From contig CAUYUJ010001330.1 in the NCBI GenBank assembly GCA_963575745.1, forward strand, positions 69,001 through 102,481: a stretch of DNA of 33,481 nt. The letters run 5' to 3'. The notes beneath the pieces were generated by a model. It saw nothing but the letters and a program-made list of their open reading frames with translations. It had not been told where the DNA came from and did no database searches. The position numbers were made by a program, and so were the translations under genes. Positions 11,301-19,691 of the stretch are shown one piece after another. How positions within the stretch are numbered: the first letter of the stretch is position 1; every line of letters starts with the position of its first letter. Origin of the DNA: Prorocentrum cordatum. Taxonomy: Eukaryota > Sar > Dinophyceae > Prorocentrales > Prorocentraceae.

Positions 11301-14300
11301 ATGTTCATGGGCTTCTGGAGCACCATGGTGGCCGCATCCATGCCCAGGCCCTGCGCAGTCTGCACGGTGCGAACTTTCTCTGGCAGCAACGGGATCTGGT
11401 ACCTCGTAACCTTCACCTTCCGAAGCTTTCGCTCGCCATCGTCGTCGTAGTGATGGTTCCACTCCCAGGACGCCCTGTGCGGCGCGATCTGCACGACCCC
11501 TTGCCCGAACCCAAAGTCCTTCTCGAGGCCATCAAACTCGACGAGGACACCGCGCGGCAAACGCTTGCATCGATAATAACCGAGCCGGTGGGCGTCGTGA
11601 AGCTTCTTTTCGCGCCAATCCGCGTCCGGCGTCTCGAACTCCTGCGGGTGGAACCTCACGTCCTTGACTACCCCCACGGCGTCCTGCACGATCTGGTGCT
11701 TCGCCGACAACTTCACGTTCAGCCGCACACGCATGCCGATGTACAGCGGGCACATGCCGATGAGGTGACCAGTGTTGTTCACGTTCGGCACCTGCAGCAT
11801 GGCCTTGTGATGCTCCTCACAGAATGGCTTTGGAGGCAGGTCCACGGCCTGCACGTACAGCAGCATCTGCCCTTTATCCCTGGCCTCTCGCACGGCCCGA
11901 TACTGCATCTGCCTGTGCACGGCCTCCCAGGCGATGCCCATCTCGAACCCGTCCTTGACATGGGGGTCCTGCAGCCGCCTGTCGTTCTTACCGGGTCGGA
12001 CCACCCACCCTTGCACCACCCTTTTCTGCTCGGCCGTAAACTTCTTGCCCTGCCTCATGGTCTTCAAGAACCCGGGCATGAAAGGGCAGGGCGCGTGCGG
12101 AGTAACGAGAAGGTCCTTGAAGCGGTGCGTCTCGTACAGAAACATAGCGTGGGTGACACCGTCCAGGAACATGGACTGCCCATTGCGGACGTGAATCGGC
12201 GCCTCGGGCGACTCACGCTGCAGCAAGGAAGACCTTCTGCCCTTGCCGCTCACCGGCCCCAGCTGATAAAAATCCCCCAGGAACATGACAATCGGAACCT
12301 TCCCGAACATGTGCCCCCGCGCCATGTACAGGTTCACATCGCAATTATACTTAGCCTTACGGGCTTTGCACATGCGAAACGATGCAGCGCCGAGAAGCTG
12401 GGGCGGCACCATGGACACCTCCTCCACGATGACGGCCTTGAGGTCGTTCATGCGGTCCACGATGTCATCGACTTTCTGCCCCGAGAGCCTAGCGATGGTC
12501 ATGGCCTGCTGGCCGCTCAGCCCGAAGCCGCTGTGGATCGTCTCCCCCCCGATGACGCGCGCAGCGCTGTTCGACGAGGCCACGGCGATCTCCGATCCCG
12601 CGCCGAACACCTCGTTGAGCAGACGTCGCAGCAGTTTCACCACCTCCGTCTTCCCCGTCCCGCCCTCCCCGTGCAGCAGGAGAGCCATCTGCTCCACCGG
12701 CTTGGGGCTTTTTCCGCTGCGCAGATCTTCCTCGTATGCCACGATGGCCTCCACCTGGCCCACGACCAAGGCGACCACCGCCTTCTGTTCTTTATTGAAC
12801 GTCACGGGGTTGTCCGCCCTAGTCGCCCACTCGTTAAACAGCCTCTCCGCGATGTCGCGCGCCCGCCGCGGCCGCTTCGCGTCGCCGGCAACCGCGGGCG
12901 GCGGCGGCCGACCAGGCACCAGCACGGCAGGCGCCGAACCCGCGAGGCCGCCCCGCCCGTCGCCATCCCCAGGCAAGCCCTCTGATCCCTTTTTCCTGTA
13001 TCGGAACGCCTCCTTCTGCTGTGCTTTGCCCTCCTCGAACTGAGAGTCGTCCAACTCGAGACCGACGAAGCCGGTCTGCCTTCCAGTACTCGCGGCAGCA
13101 GGCGGCGGCTTATGGTCTTTCGCATAGCCGTCAAGGAAGATATTCTTATAGACCAAGCTTTGCGACGACCCACGAATAAGCTCCAACTGAGCCACCGCGG
13201 GCACCTGACTATCCGGCACGGCGTGCGCGGGCATCTGTCGGTGCGCCGCCCACGCTTCGTCCGCCTCGCCCTCGTCCACCTCCTGGGCAAAACCATCCAA
13301 CGCTCCGCCGCCGGCGCCCGCCCCCTCCTCCTCGCCCGCCTCCCCGGCAGGCCGATTCCCCACGGCCTCCAGCTCAGCAGGCTGCTCGAAATCCTTGGCC
13401 TCCGGACGGATCTTGGTTCGCGGCCGCCCTTTCGCCTCCGCCTCCACGTCGAGGTTCGTCGCGACCTGGACGGTCCAGCGTGCCATGAACTCGGCGGCGC
13501 TGGGGCGCTGTGCAAAGTAGCCTGGACGCTCGTCCGGGCCCCGGTTCAGATCGATGTCCTCGATCGTGAACCACTTTCCTGCTCGCCGCTCGCACTCCTC
13601 GTACTGCCTGGACAACGCCACCTGCTTCGCCCACCACTCCTCCCAGGCAGGCCGATGCTTCCCGGACGCGTCGACGCCGGCCCTGTAGGGCGCCCAGGCC
13701 GCAGCCCCCTTCTCAGCCGGCTGCAAAGGACGGAAGATCACAGACTTGAACAGCGCGTTGACCTCTGCCTCTTTCTCCTTCGAAGGCATCGTGAAGCCGA
13801 AGAACTTGGGCACCCTGAACGGCGCGCCGACGCGGAGCTTCTGCACTCGGGAGGCGGCGGCCGGGTGCGTGTCCGCGAACGCGTACGTCTCGAAGTCCTG
13901 CGGGTCGAAGTGGAGCGGGTTGGCCTGCGCGGTGTACACGTACATGGCGTAATGGTACATGCCCATGGACTTCAGGGGCTCCCTGTCGCCGCGATGCAGC
14001 CAGTCCATCTTCATGTCGTGGTCCAGCCGCGCGCTGTATTCGACACCCTGCTGCTGCTCCTGCTCGGGCTGCCCCCCCCCAGCAGCACCGGCAGCCGCGC
14101 CCTCCCCGACAACGCCGTCGACGACACGGGCGTGCAGCGTTGCGCGCGCCTCGTCCAGCGCATCCATGACACCGCCGCCCCCCTCGCCGTCCACTTCTCC
14201 CGCGGCCGGCTGGTCCACCTCGATGTGGTCTGCGCGCGGGTCGGTCCAGAAGTCGTCCTTTTTCTGATGAACGGCGGAGCTTGCCTGGAACGCCAGCGCC

Positions 14301-17300
14301 ACGATCCCCTTGCAATACAGAGTCCAGGTGTCATGGGAGCAATAGCACTCGTGGCCATACTGCATCTGGAACATCATCTCGGGCAGCTTCTTCAGGAGCG
14401 CCCGGTGCGAGCTGGTCGTGAGCTTGATGACAGTTCGCCTGGCAGAGTCGAGCACTCCGCCCCAGCCGCTGCGACGAGCGGCAGCAGCGGCCCGGGCCCC
14501 GTCGACGTCCTCCTCGCCCTCCGCCTCCGCCGCCTCATCCGCCTCCCGCTCCGCCTTCTGCTGGAGTCGGAGCCACTCCAACCCGGTGCTCTGCGCGTAC
14601 AGCACTCCGAGGTCTCCCGCGATCGGCCCCGCCTTTGTCGTGTAGTCCGTCTGGTAGTGCGCCATATTGATGGCGTCCATGAACACGGCCTCCAGCGAGT
14701 GCAACACGTGCTCCCGCAGGCTGCCGGGCGGACCGCTGCCGCTCGCGCCAGCAGCTGCAGCGGCGGCGGGCGACGCGGGCGCGCTCGATGCAGGGCTGCC
14801 AGACGCCGCCGCGCGCGACGCGGCGCGGCCTGGCGCCCGCGACCTCGGCTCTGTCTCGACGGCTGATTCTGGCAGCTCGCGCTCCGCGCGCCGGTCGCTG
14901 TAGTAGCCCAGGCCCTGCTCCCCCTTCTTGAACACGAACCCGGGCCGGCTGCCGTCGTAACACGAAGCCGCGCTGAACCCAGCGATGTCCTCGAATTCCG
15001 GCGTCGGCGGAGGCGGCGGATCCAAGCCATACGCATCGGCCAAATCCCACGGCTCGTCATCCTCTTCTCTGAAGCCCCAGATATCCCCCGCGTTCGGATC
15101 GTCCATCGTGGTCGGCGCCCCGCCGAGCAAACCTCCTCCCCTGGGCAGGCCGAGGCGGCGCCCCACGGGCACGCGCCCGCCCCCCGCCGCAGCCGCGCGC
15201 GCCGCCCCCTCGGCCGCCCCGCCCCCGCCCTGCGCTGCGGCCGACGCCCCGGAACCCGTGGAACCTCCGCTCTGCCCAGTGCCCTCGTCGCAACCGGTGC
15301 CGCCAGTCCCGGCGCCAGCCAGCGCGTCCGATGCCTCGCCGACAGGCTCGGCGAACGCACCGGGCTCCGGAGGCGGCGGCACAACAGGGTCGCTGGCGGG
15401 CGCGCCCCCGACGCTGTCGTCGCCCGGCAGGTCGAGCACCACGCGGTCCAGGCACTGGACGTCCAGGTTGCTCCGCAGACACACCTGGCCCACAGGGTTC
15501 GTGCTCCCGTGGTACGGGTGGTACCGCACCACGTCGACGCGACCAGCTCTGCCGTACCGGTTGCAGCGGTGCGGCCACGGGCCGTAGCCTTCAGCCGGAA
15601 CGTCGTCCAGATCCAGGCGCTCGCCAGGAGGGTTCCACTCCCCCTCCTCCAACGGACCGCACGCGTACTGAACCTTCGCATCTTCCGGAAGCACCAAATC
15701 CTTCCCCTTGCGCAGGCGCCGCCAGACGAAGGCGGCGGCAGGACGCTTCCTGGACGGGTGGCTGTAGACCGCAGTCTCGTACTCGTGGTAGAAGCCGAGC
15801 CGGCACACCTTGCAGTGCTGAGGCACATCGTCGTTCGTCTTGTGCTTCCAGCACGTGGGACCGCACCTGTGCAGGTGGCCACGGATGATACACTTGCGCG
15901 CGTCCCGCGCGAAGCAGCGCGCCCAGGTCCGCGCCTCATCCCCCGGGCACTCAGCAAAGTGCATGGCCGCGGCGCCGTCCGCGCGCACCACGCGGTACGC
16001 AGGCTTGCGGCGGTACTGCGGCTGCAGCGTCACGTGCGCACCCGTGAGAGGCTCTCCAAATACCGCCGGGTACTGTGCCCGCTGCTCATGGGGATCGGGC
16101 TCTGGATCTGCCAGCGGCGCGAACGGGCGCTGCCGGAGCGGACCCTCTATTGCGGGCTGCTGCTCCAGCATCGCCCGCTCCTCCACGAGATCGACGTTCA
16201 TCATGGCCGCAACCTGATTCCGCAGCTCTTCTGTGGACAGTTGGTTGTCAGCACGGACGGAGCGGCGGCCCTCTTCGTACGCCCTCTTGCACAACTTCCC
16301 GAGCTGACGACGCGAGGCGCCAGCGATGGTATCGTACTTCAATTGGAGGTCGCTCTCCTCTCGCTTCCCGTCCGCGAACGCGAGACGTCGATCCCGCGGG
16401 CCGAGCGGAAGCGGCGGCAGACGGTCCGGCCCGTCCAAGCCCAGCTGCCGGCCCACCTCCTCCGCCGCGTCGAACTGCACGCTGCCGACCCTGGCGAGCA
16501 CGGCCTCCCTCCACCTCCTCAGACGCTCCTCGAGGCCTTCGACGTCCCCCGCGCGCAGCTTCGCGAGGAACGCGCCGGTCATCGGGTGCAGGCGCCACAG
16601 GTGGATGTGCGGATGGATGCCGCCGCGCCCCTGCGACTCCACGGGTCCGAAGAACGCGCGGACGAGCCCGAACGCTCCACACGCCCCCGTGGCGGCCACG
16701 CCGTCGGAGACGCCCGTGGCCCCGCGCTGCCGCGTGACGCCGACGACATGCTCCAGGAACAGTTCCAGCATGAGGTTCGTGACCATGGCCTGCGACACCG
16801 GGTCAGCGGCCACCCGCCGCAGCATGTCCCGCGTTGAGGGCATCACAGGAGCAGTCTCCTCCAGCAGCCGCCATCGCTGTACGGAGGCGCCCTCGTACAT
16901 CAGGGACACCATCAGGTTCCGAGTGTCCGCGATGTTCGGCGTCGTGAACACCAGGGGAGGCCCGAAGAGCCGGGTGTAGCTGGTACTGATGTGCCGCAGC
17001 GTGGTCCGGTGCGCGTCGGACCCGACGACATCACGGTTGCTGAGCAGCATGCTGCGCAGCGCGCTCTTGACGTTCCGGGGCAAGCCCTCGAGGCCCAGGG
17101 CCTCCTTGATGCCCGCCCCCCTGCCGAGCACGGCCACGACCTGCGCCAGATCCTCCGGCGTCAGTGCGGCGAGGTCCGCGATGCTTTCCCCCAGACGCTG
17201 CTTGCGCACGAATAACCTAGCCGACTGAATGATAGCCTTTCTGCGCCAGAGGCAATACTGGGCCGTGAGCAGGTCCGCGTGGCGACGCCAGCGCGGCACG

Positions 17301-17566
17301 GGCGACTCAGACGCGGCGGGCGCCCGCGCAGCGTCGGGCGCGGGCGCCCGCGCAGCGTCGGGCGCCGAGACGTCGTCGGGGACCTCGTACTCGAGCTCCT
17401 CGCGAGCCATGAGGCACCTGCACCACTCGTCGTACGTCAACTTCGCCTCCCTGTCGAGTCCGAAGACGCCGTCGCCGTAGGGAAACGCGACGGGGTCGAA
17501 AGCACTCCAGAAACCGGGGGAGAACATGCTGACAGGCTCGGTTCCAGTGGGCACGACGACCCGCAC
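8357..17566 (-). CDS. Helitron Rep–PIF1 helicase with C-terminal USP peptidase
   Basis: A 3,069-codon open frame. Helitron N-domain: residues ~90–420, with a VFTTPN segment at 206 and the HUH motif H320-I-H322 inside HPHIH. A Cys/His cluster lies at ~535–600. The catalytic tyrosine motif YQTDYTTK has Y971 and Y975, three residues apart as in Helitron Rep. PIF1 helicase: Walker A GEGGTGKT 1633–1640, motif II IVEEVSMV from 1713 (Glu replacing the usual Asp), motif III GDFYQLGP 1764–1771, motif V TAQGLGMD around Q2072 and motif VI MLSRVR with R2104. USP (C19) domain: Cys box NLGNTCF with C2366, His box SGHYYAC with H2637, then FDDEAV with D2653. CMARTW zinc-type motif at 2861–~2915, basic tail to 3069. 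The annotated GTG start only marks where the frame opens after TGA 17588–17590; the first ATG is at 17527, and homologous coding continues upstream in other frames. Role: DNA nicking, unwinding and, by inference, deubiquitination. Confidence 0.92.
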   Translation of the reverse strand: MRVVVPTGTEPVSMFSPGFWSAFDPVAFPYGDGVFGLDREAKLTYDEWCRCLMAREELEYEVPDDVSAPDAARAPAPDAARAPAASESPVPRWRRHADLLTAQYCLWRRKAIIQSARLFVRKQRLGESIADLAALTPEDLAQVVAVLGRGAGIKEALGLEGLPRNVKSALRSMLLSNRDVVGSDAHRTTLRHISTSYTRLFGPPLVFTTPNIADTRNLMVSLMYEGASVQRWRLLEETAPVMPSTRDMLRRVAADPVSQAMVTNLMLELFLEHVVGVTRQRGATGVSDGVAATGACGAFGLVRAFFGPVESQGRGGIHPHIHLWRLHPMTGAFLAKLRAGDVEGLEERLRRWREAVLARVGSVQFDAAEEVGRQLGLDGPDRLPPLPLGPRDRRLAFADGKREESDLQLKYDTIAGASRRQLGKLCKRAYEEGRRSVRADNQLSTEELRNQVAAMMNVDLVEERAMLEQQPAIEGPLRQRPFAPLADPEPDPHEQRAQYPAVFGEPLTGAHVTLQPQYRRKPAYRVVRADGAAAMHFAECPGDEARTWARCFARDARKCIIRGHLHRCGPTCWKHKTNDDVPQHCKVCRLGFYHEYETAVYSHPSRKRPAAAFVWRRLRKGKDLVLPEDAKVQYACGPLEEGEWNPPGERLDLDDVPAEGYGPWPHRCNRYGRAGRVDVVRYHPYHGSTNPVGQVCLRSNLDVQCLDRVVLDLPGDDSVGGAPASDPVVPPPPEPGAFAEPVGEASDALAGAGTGGTGCDEGTGQSGGSTGSGASAAAQGGGGAAEGAARAAAAGGGRVPVGRRLGLPRGGGLLGGAPTTMDDPNAGDIWGFREEDDEPWDLADAYGLDPPPPPTPEFEDIAGFSAASCYDGSRPGFVFKKGEQGLGYYSDRRAERELPESAVETEPRSRAPGRAASRAAASGSPASSAPASPAAAAAAGASGSGPPGSLREHVLHSLEAVFMDAINMAHYQTDYTTKAGPIAGDLGVLYAQSTGLEWLRLQQKAEREADEAAEAEGEEDVDGARAAAAARRSGWGGVLDSARRTVIKLTTSSHRALLKKLPEMMFQMQYGHECYCSHDTWTLYCKGIVALAFQASSAVHQKKDDFWTDPRADHIEVDQPAAGEVDGEGGGGVMDALDEARATLHARVVDGVVGEGAAAGAAGGGQPEQEQQQGVEYSARLDHDMKMDWLHRGDREPLKSMGMYHYAMYVYTAQANPLHFDPQDFETYAFADTHPAAASRVQKLRVGAPFRVPKFFGFTMPSKEKEAEVNALFKSVIFRPLQPAEKGAAAWAPYRAGVDASGKHRPAWEEWWAKQVALSRQYEECERRAGKWFTIEDIDLNRGPDERPGYFAQRPSAAEFMARWTVQVATNLDVEAEAKGRPRTKIRPEAKDFEQPAELEAVGNRPAGEAGEEEGAGAGGGALDGFAQEVDEGEADEAWAAHRQMPAHAVPDSQVPAVAQLELIRGSSQSLVYKNIFLDGYAKDHKPPPAAASTGRQTGFVGLELDDSQFEEGKAQQKEAFRYRKKGSEGLPGDGDGRGGLAGSAPAVLVPGRPPPPAVAGDAKRPRRARDIAERLFNEWATRADNPVTFNKEQKAVVALVVGQVEAIVAYEEDLRSGKSPKPVEQMALLLHGEGGTGKTEVVKLLRRLLNEVFGAGSEIAVASSNSAARVIGGETIHSGFGLSGQQAMTIARLSGQKVDDIVDRMNDLKAVIVEEVSMVPPQLLGAASFRMCKARKAKYNCDVNLYMARGHMFGKVPIVMFLGDFYQLGPVSGKGRRSSLLQRESPEAPIHVRNGQSMFLDGVTHAMFLYETHRFKDLLVTPHAPCPFMPGFLKTMRQGKKFTAEQKRVVQGWVVRPGKNDRRLQDPHVKDGFEMGIAWEAVHRQMQYRAVREARDKGQMLLYVQAVDLPPKPFCEEHHKAMLQVPNVNNTGHLIGMCPLYIGMRVRLNVKLSAKHQIVQDAVGVVKDVRFHPQEFETPDADWREKKLHDAHRLGYYRCKRLPRGVLVEFDGLEKDFGFGQGVVQIAPHRASWEWNHHYDDDGERKLRKVKVTRYQIPLLPEKVRTVQTAQGLGMDAATMVLQKPMNMGADDWWLHLYVMLSRVRVAHRVLVYNLPPWDILQRGPPQYVREGVQRFEKKMKESFEIAKQWAQDYGWDVGDGPAARGAQESSSAPAPPPVPPPSPLGPSRAAGSSAGVGEGAGDDDDDDGSAPSDGEAAPAASVHTPLPSHALRPGQALTVPPAYIAPDAGPAGRGRGRGRGGDATGTRDAAAASSTGSAVSRGCGRAGGGRGAGRGTVVPRDLWGDMFRTAATVGDGAEPPELLPLDRDLCMAAYGVSQEDVTRELQWHCGHGSGVGIANLGNTCFVSAVAQVLLRLAPFRRLLHEHGQNCPLNTETCPVCALGAQAAALSVQGVGVDAVAPLATAARAGLFGQREFTEFDQQGRPKQCDASEFFLAALRAVTEAGYQVPTPHHGARTALQQHVCGIALRQRRRCDVCRASSDTGVIDSRLKLVPSELLGPDHRGACDLEDLIRLELRHIGGPGQGCPAHAHLSRAQREAAGVCQGIRVYTGNRWERSPPVLFVTVERVVTRADRSEWYDRRPVRFPQILRPVDAECEYDFSGVVVHQGESAKSGHYYACAAVGVNEYAKFDDEAVQPRTWAQIARDHQVHVGAYVFAYVRRAGPRGGGGGRAAAGSAGGASGSGGAGPSGAPPAPPTAPLGHAGGRAAGSAGSGDGGGGAASSASAAPSAPPSAPAGQQASGGEPPGKRRRAGGGDPGAGDGDPGASGQPQQPLRRGKKRGLSPPALGSTGDEDDDAGRASGVPSADPAPAGVQPGAGASLAGDEWRRFTPENIDTAKCMARTWADGAGGQCRSAPKQGCGDLCGQHFKQQHKDGWHGRVDGPIPEGKLKVFKEKNAGKAPRAAPAAEAGAVPGGDGVAARAPTGGGEGAGGASTVNAASEPSSGGERGGRGGRATTREIAAAAAEERARREDPEERRMRLGIAEHNKRQELLGRVAGAYRLRQEAVPVNIGRLTDEELRQTLRRLRPERDDVVSEPTVVALSEEAL

Positions 17567-17905
17567 CGCGCGCCTCGCCCCCCGCCCTCAGCGCCCCCGG
17601 CCGGCGCGCCGCCGCCGCCGCCGCCGCCACCGGCCGCGCGCTTCCCGGCGACTCCCGGAGGAGGCCGCGTGGCCTGAATCTTCTGCTCCGTCTGCTCCAG
17701 CTTCTTCGTGAGCGCCTCCTTGTTGCAGTTGGTGAGCGCCTTCGCAGCCTTGTGGGCCTCTTCGCGGCTTCCGCCAAGCGCAGGTCGGAATCTCGGTCCT
17801 GGAAATTCTCCATGTCGTCGAACTGCCGCGTCAGTGCCTCCACACGCCGCTTCTCGCGCGCAATCACCTCCGCCTTCTGGAGGCTGAGGTGCACGGTCTG
17901 CCACT
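17567..17905 (-). CDS. Broken linker segment joining DUF6570 to Rep domain
   Basis: The protein trace between the DUF6570 fragment and the long Rep frame is readable only by changing frame. From ~17894 to ~17765 one frame gives a coiled-coil-like stretch (LQKAEVIAREKRRVEALTRQ, then FDDMENFQDRDSD). From ~17765 to ~17570 another frame gives EEAHKAAKALTNCNKEAL and a Gly/Ala-rich tail. The next change, near 17566–17585, enters the long ORF at VPTGTEPVSMF. All three junctions here (~17915, ~17765, ~17575) shift in the -1 sense, each explained by one missing base next to a short G run. This is a spacer within the same polypeptide rather than a gene of its own. I recognise no domain in it. Confidence 0.55.
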
Positions 17906-18958
17906 GCTTGTCAGATCGGCCAGCATGTCGGCGTCCGCGACGGCGGCGCAGTACTCGCCCTCCTCGACACCCTCGCCGCCCTCTCCCTCACCAGCCTCGC
18001 CCTCGTCGCCCTCTGAATCCTCCCCGCCAGCGCCAGCCGCGTCCTCACCGGTGGGATCCCCGCACCCGCCCCCTGCCTCGCCCCCGCCGTCAGCCGCCGC
18101 GTTCGCTTCGCCCTCCGCGCTCGCTGCGCCTGCACTCGTCCGCTTCTGCGGGGCCGAGCCCGCGCCGGGCTGCACGGCATCGGCCGGGCCCTCCTGGCGA
18201 GCGTCGCCGCCCTTACCCCCCACGGCCACGCACGCCGCGAGACAGCGAGGCAGGCCCAGGAGCGAGGAGCCGTCGCCATCGCCGTCGCCCCCGGGGTCCG
18301 CAAAGTTTCGCGCGGCCTCTTCGTCCCACCGCACCGCGGCGCAATGCTCGTTCGTGTCGCGGAGGTACTCGTAAGCGCGCCTGAAATCGGCGAGGGGCAC
18401 GCCGAGCTCCTCCAATAGCGCCTTCTGCAGGGTGGCGGGGTCGGACCCCGCGAAGACAATCTGCACGAACTCGACGAGGTCTCTCTCCCGCGGCGGCAGC
18501 GACAGCACCTGCCGGCCGCCGTCCGCCTGCGGGAACGCCACGAAGTTCCCCACGTACGCCTTGATCTTCTGGTCGATCGGAGCCCACTCACCAGAGTCGG
18601 CCTTGCAGTTGAACCGCCGCACGATGCCCCGCGCGATGGGCAGCAGAAGCTTCGCGCCCAGCGTGAGATTCCGCAGCGGCGGTGGCAGCCGACCGATCCA
18701 GAGATCGTAGGCCAGCGCGCAGGGCGGCATCGTGGGCAACCTCTTGGAGAGCGCGCCGTGACACCCTGCGCAGATGGGCACCTTCTGCTTCGCGTCGGCC
18801 ACGAGCACCCCGTCTGACTGGCGCCTGTCAATCTTGAAGCACTTCTTGTGCAAGAGCCACAGCGTCCCGTCTGGGCCAGGGTCGCGCACTGCGGACGCCT
18901 CCAGCTCCTCGAGGGGGATGCCGCCCGGGCGCTCGACGCCGTTGGGGCCCTCGCGCAC
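17864..18958 (-). CDS. DUF6570 segment of the Helitron protein
   Basis: A 364-codon frame; the homologous part is residues ~1–225. It shows the pattern I know from DUF6570, found just before the Helitron N-domain in many eukaryotic elements: a CxxC pair (C63, C66), then ALAYDLWIGRLPPPLRNLT at 81–99, a KAYVGNFVAFPQ segment at 133–144, and LPPRERDLVEFVQIVFAG at 154–171. The C-terminal ~130 residues are acidic and Gly/Glu-rich low complexity. The first codon is GTG and not a real start: the same frame continues upstream to the TAA at 18977–18979 and beyond it. The probable role is as part of the DNA-binding region of the transposase. The frame is lost near 17915, where the trace moves to the linker. 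Confidence 0.7.
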   Translation of the reverse strand: MREGPNGVERPGGIPLEELEASAVRDPGPDGTLWLLHKKCFKIDRRQSDGVLVADAKQKVPICAGCHGALSKRLPTMPPCALAYDLWIGRLPPPLRNLTLGAKLLLPIARGIVRRFNCKADSGEWAPIDQKIKAYVGNFVAFPQADGGRQVLSLPPRERDLVEFVQIVFAGSDPATLQKALLEELGVPLADFRRAYEYLRDTNEHCAAVRWDEEAARNFADPGGDGDGDGSSLLGLPRCLAACVAVGGKGGDARQEGPADAVQPGAGSAPQKRTSAGAASAEGEANAAADGGGEAGGGCGDPTGEDAAGAGGEDSEGDEGEAGEGEGGEGVEEGEYCAAVADADMLADLTSSGRPCTSASRRRR

Positions 18959-18976
18959 GAAGCGCCACCGAGCGTG

Positions 18977-19490
18977 TTACCGTGCCGGGTCCAGCAGCGC
19001 GTGGGCGCGCTGCCGCTGCGTCAGGCGCATGGCCTGCGCCTGCGCGCCCGCGGCCTCGGATGCCTCTCCCCTCGCCGCCTCGAGCTCGGCGCGCGCGGGC
19101 GGCTTCGGCACCTGGTCGCAGAGCAGCGAACGCCCCCCGGCGCCGTCCGGCTGCTGCCAGAAGTGCACGCGCTGCAGCTCGTCCGCCCAGTGGAGACGAG
19201 CGCAGACGCAGCACGCGACCCTCGAGCGCACGGCGCGGCGACTCTGCCCGGGCTCGGGCCCCTCGACGTCCGACGCCGCCGGCGAAGCGCCCAGCGCGTC
19301 CAAGTCCACGGGCGGCATGTCCACGCCCGCGGGCGGCACGGCCCCGTCCGCGCCTGGCGGCTTCCACCAGGCGCGCGGCGCGTCCGGCGCGGCAGCGGCG
19401 GCGGCGGCCTCCCCCGAATCGGCGGGCGCTGCGCAGGCCGGCCAGTTGTGAGACCCCGTGACGAGGTGCTCAGAGAAGCCTCCACGCACT
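18977..19490 (-). CDS. Pre-DUF6570 segment with CxxC motif, ends at in-frame TAA
   Basis: This frame (open to 19657) becomes convincing from ~19490 downward. It starts FSEHLVTGSHNWPACA, passes an Ala-rich spacer, then RVACCVCARLHWADELQRVH, a Cys-pair segment followed by a Trp-rich stretch, and ends MRLTQRQRAHALLDPAR before TAA at 18979–18977. The downstream DUF6570 segment is in exactly the same frame only 18 bases later, so the TAA interrupts one continuous polypeptide. It may be a nonsense substitution or a base error. The CVCARLHW motif fits the Cys-rich region that precedes DUF6570 in related elements (from memory, not searched). The upstream join at ~19485 is a -1 change from the C2H2 frame, compatible with loss of one T from a TTT run. 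Confidence 0.55.
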
Positions 19491-19691
19491 GCCGCCACTC
19501 CTGGGGCCTCACGGGCCGCACGTCGTCGTCCTGCTGGGGCCACTGCTCGGCCAGGTAGAACAAGCGCTTCATATACTCCGGCCACCCGTGGTGCTTTTCG
19601 TGCACGTGCGTCATGAAGCCGGCATGCGCGGCGAAGTTCTTGTCGCAGAGGCGGCACGGGAACGGCGGGAGAGCCTCCGGGGCCTCTTTAA
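19488..19691 (-). CDS. C2H2 zinc-finger segment of the Helitron polyprotein
   Basis: The reading frame open from 20046 to 19021 carries a short but clear C2H2 finger: CRLCDKNFAAHAGFMTHVHE, that is Cys-x2-Cys, an aromatic residue, then two His, followed by HHGWPEYMKRLFYLAEQW and PQEWRQCVEA. Outside ~19691–19485 the same frame is Arg-rich noise. It is entered from the CxARxW segment by a -1 shift at the heptamer TTTAAAG (minus strand, 19692–19686) and left by another -1 shift at ~19485. A single C2H2 finger in an element like this would plausibly recognise element ends or other DNA. I am sure of the finger; its being continuous with its neighbours is inferred from frame order and lack of any gap. 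Confidence 0.65.

Noticed and set aside
17437-17566. Continuation of the 155-codon frame past 17566 as a separate small gene
   Set aside because: Below ~17570 it overlaps the N-terminus of the Rep frame, which has the recognisable Helitron sequence; the small frame there is Ser/Pro noise.
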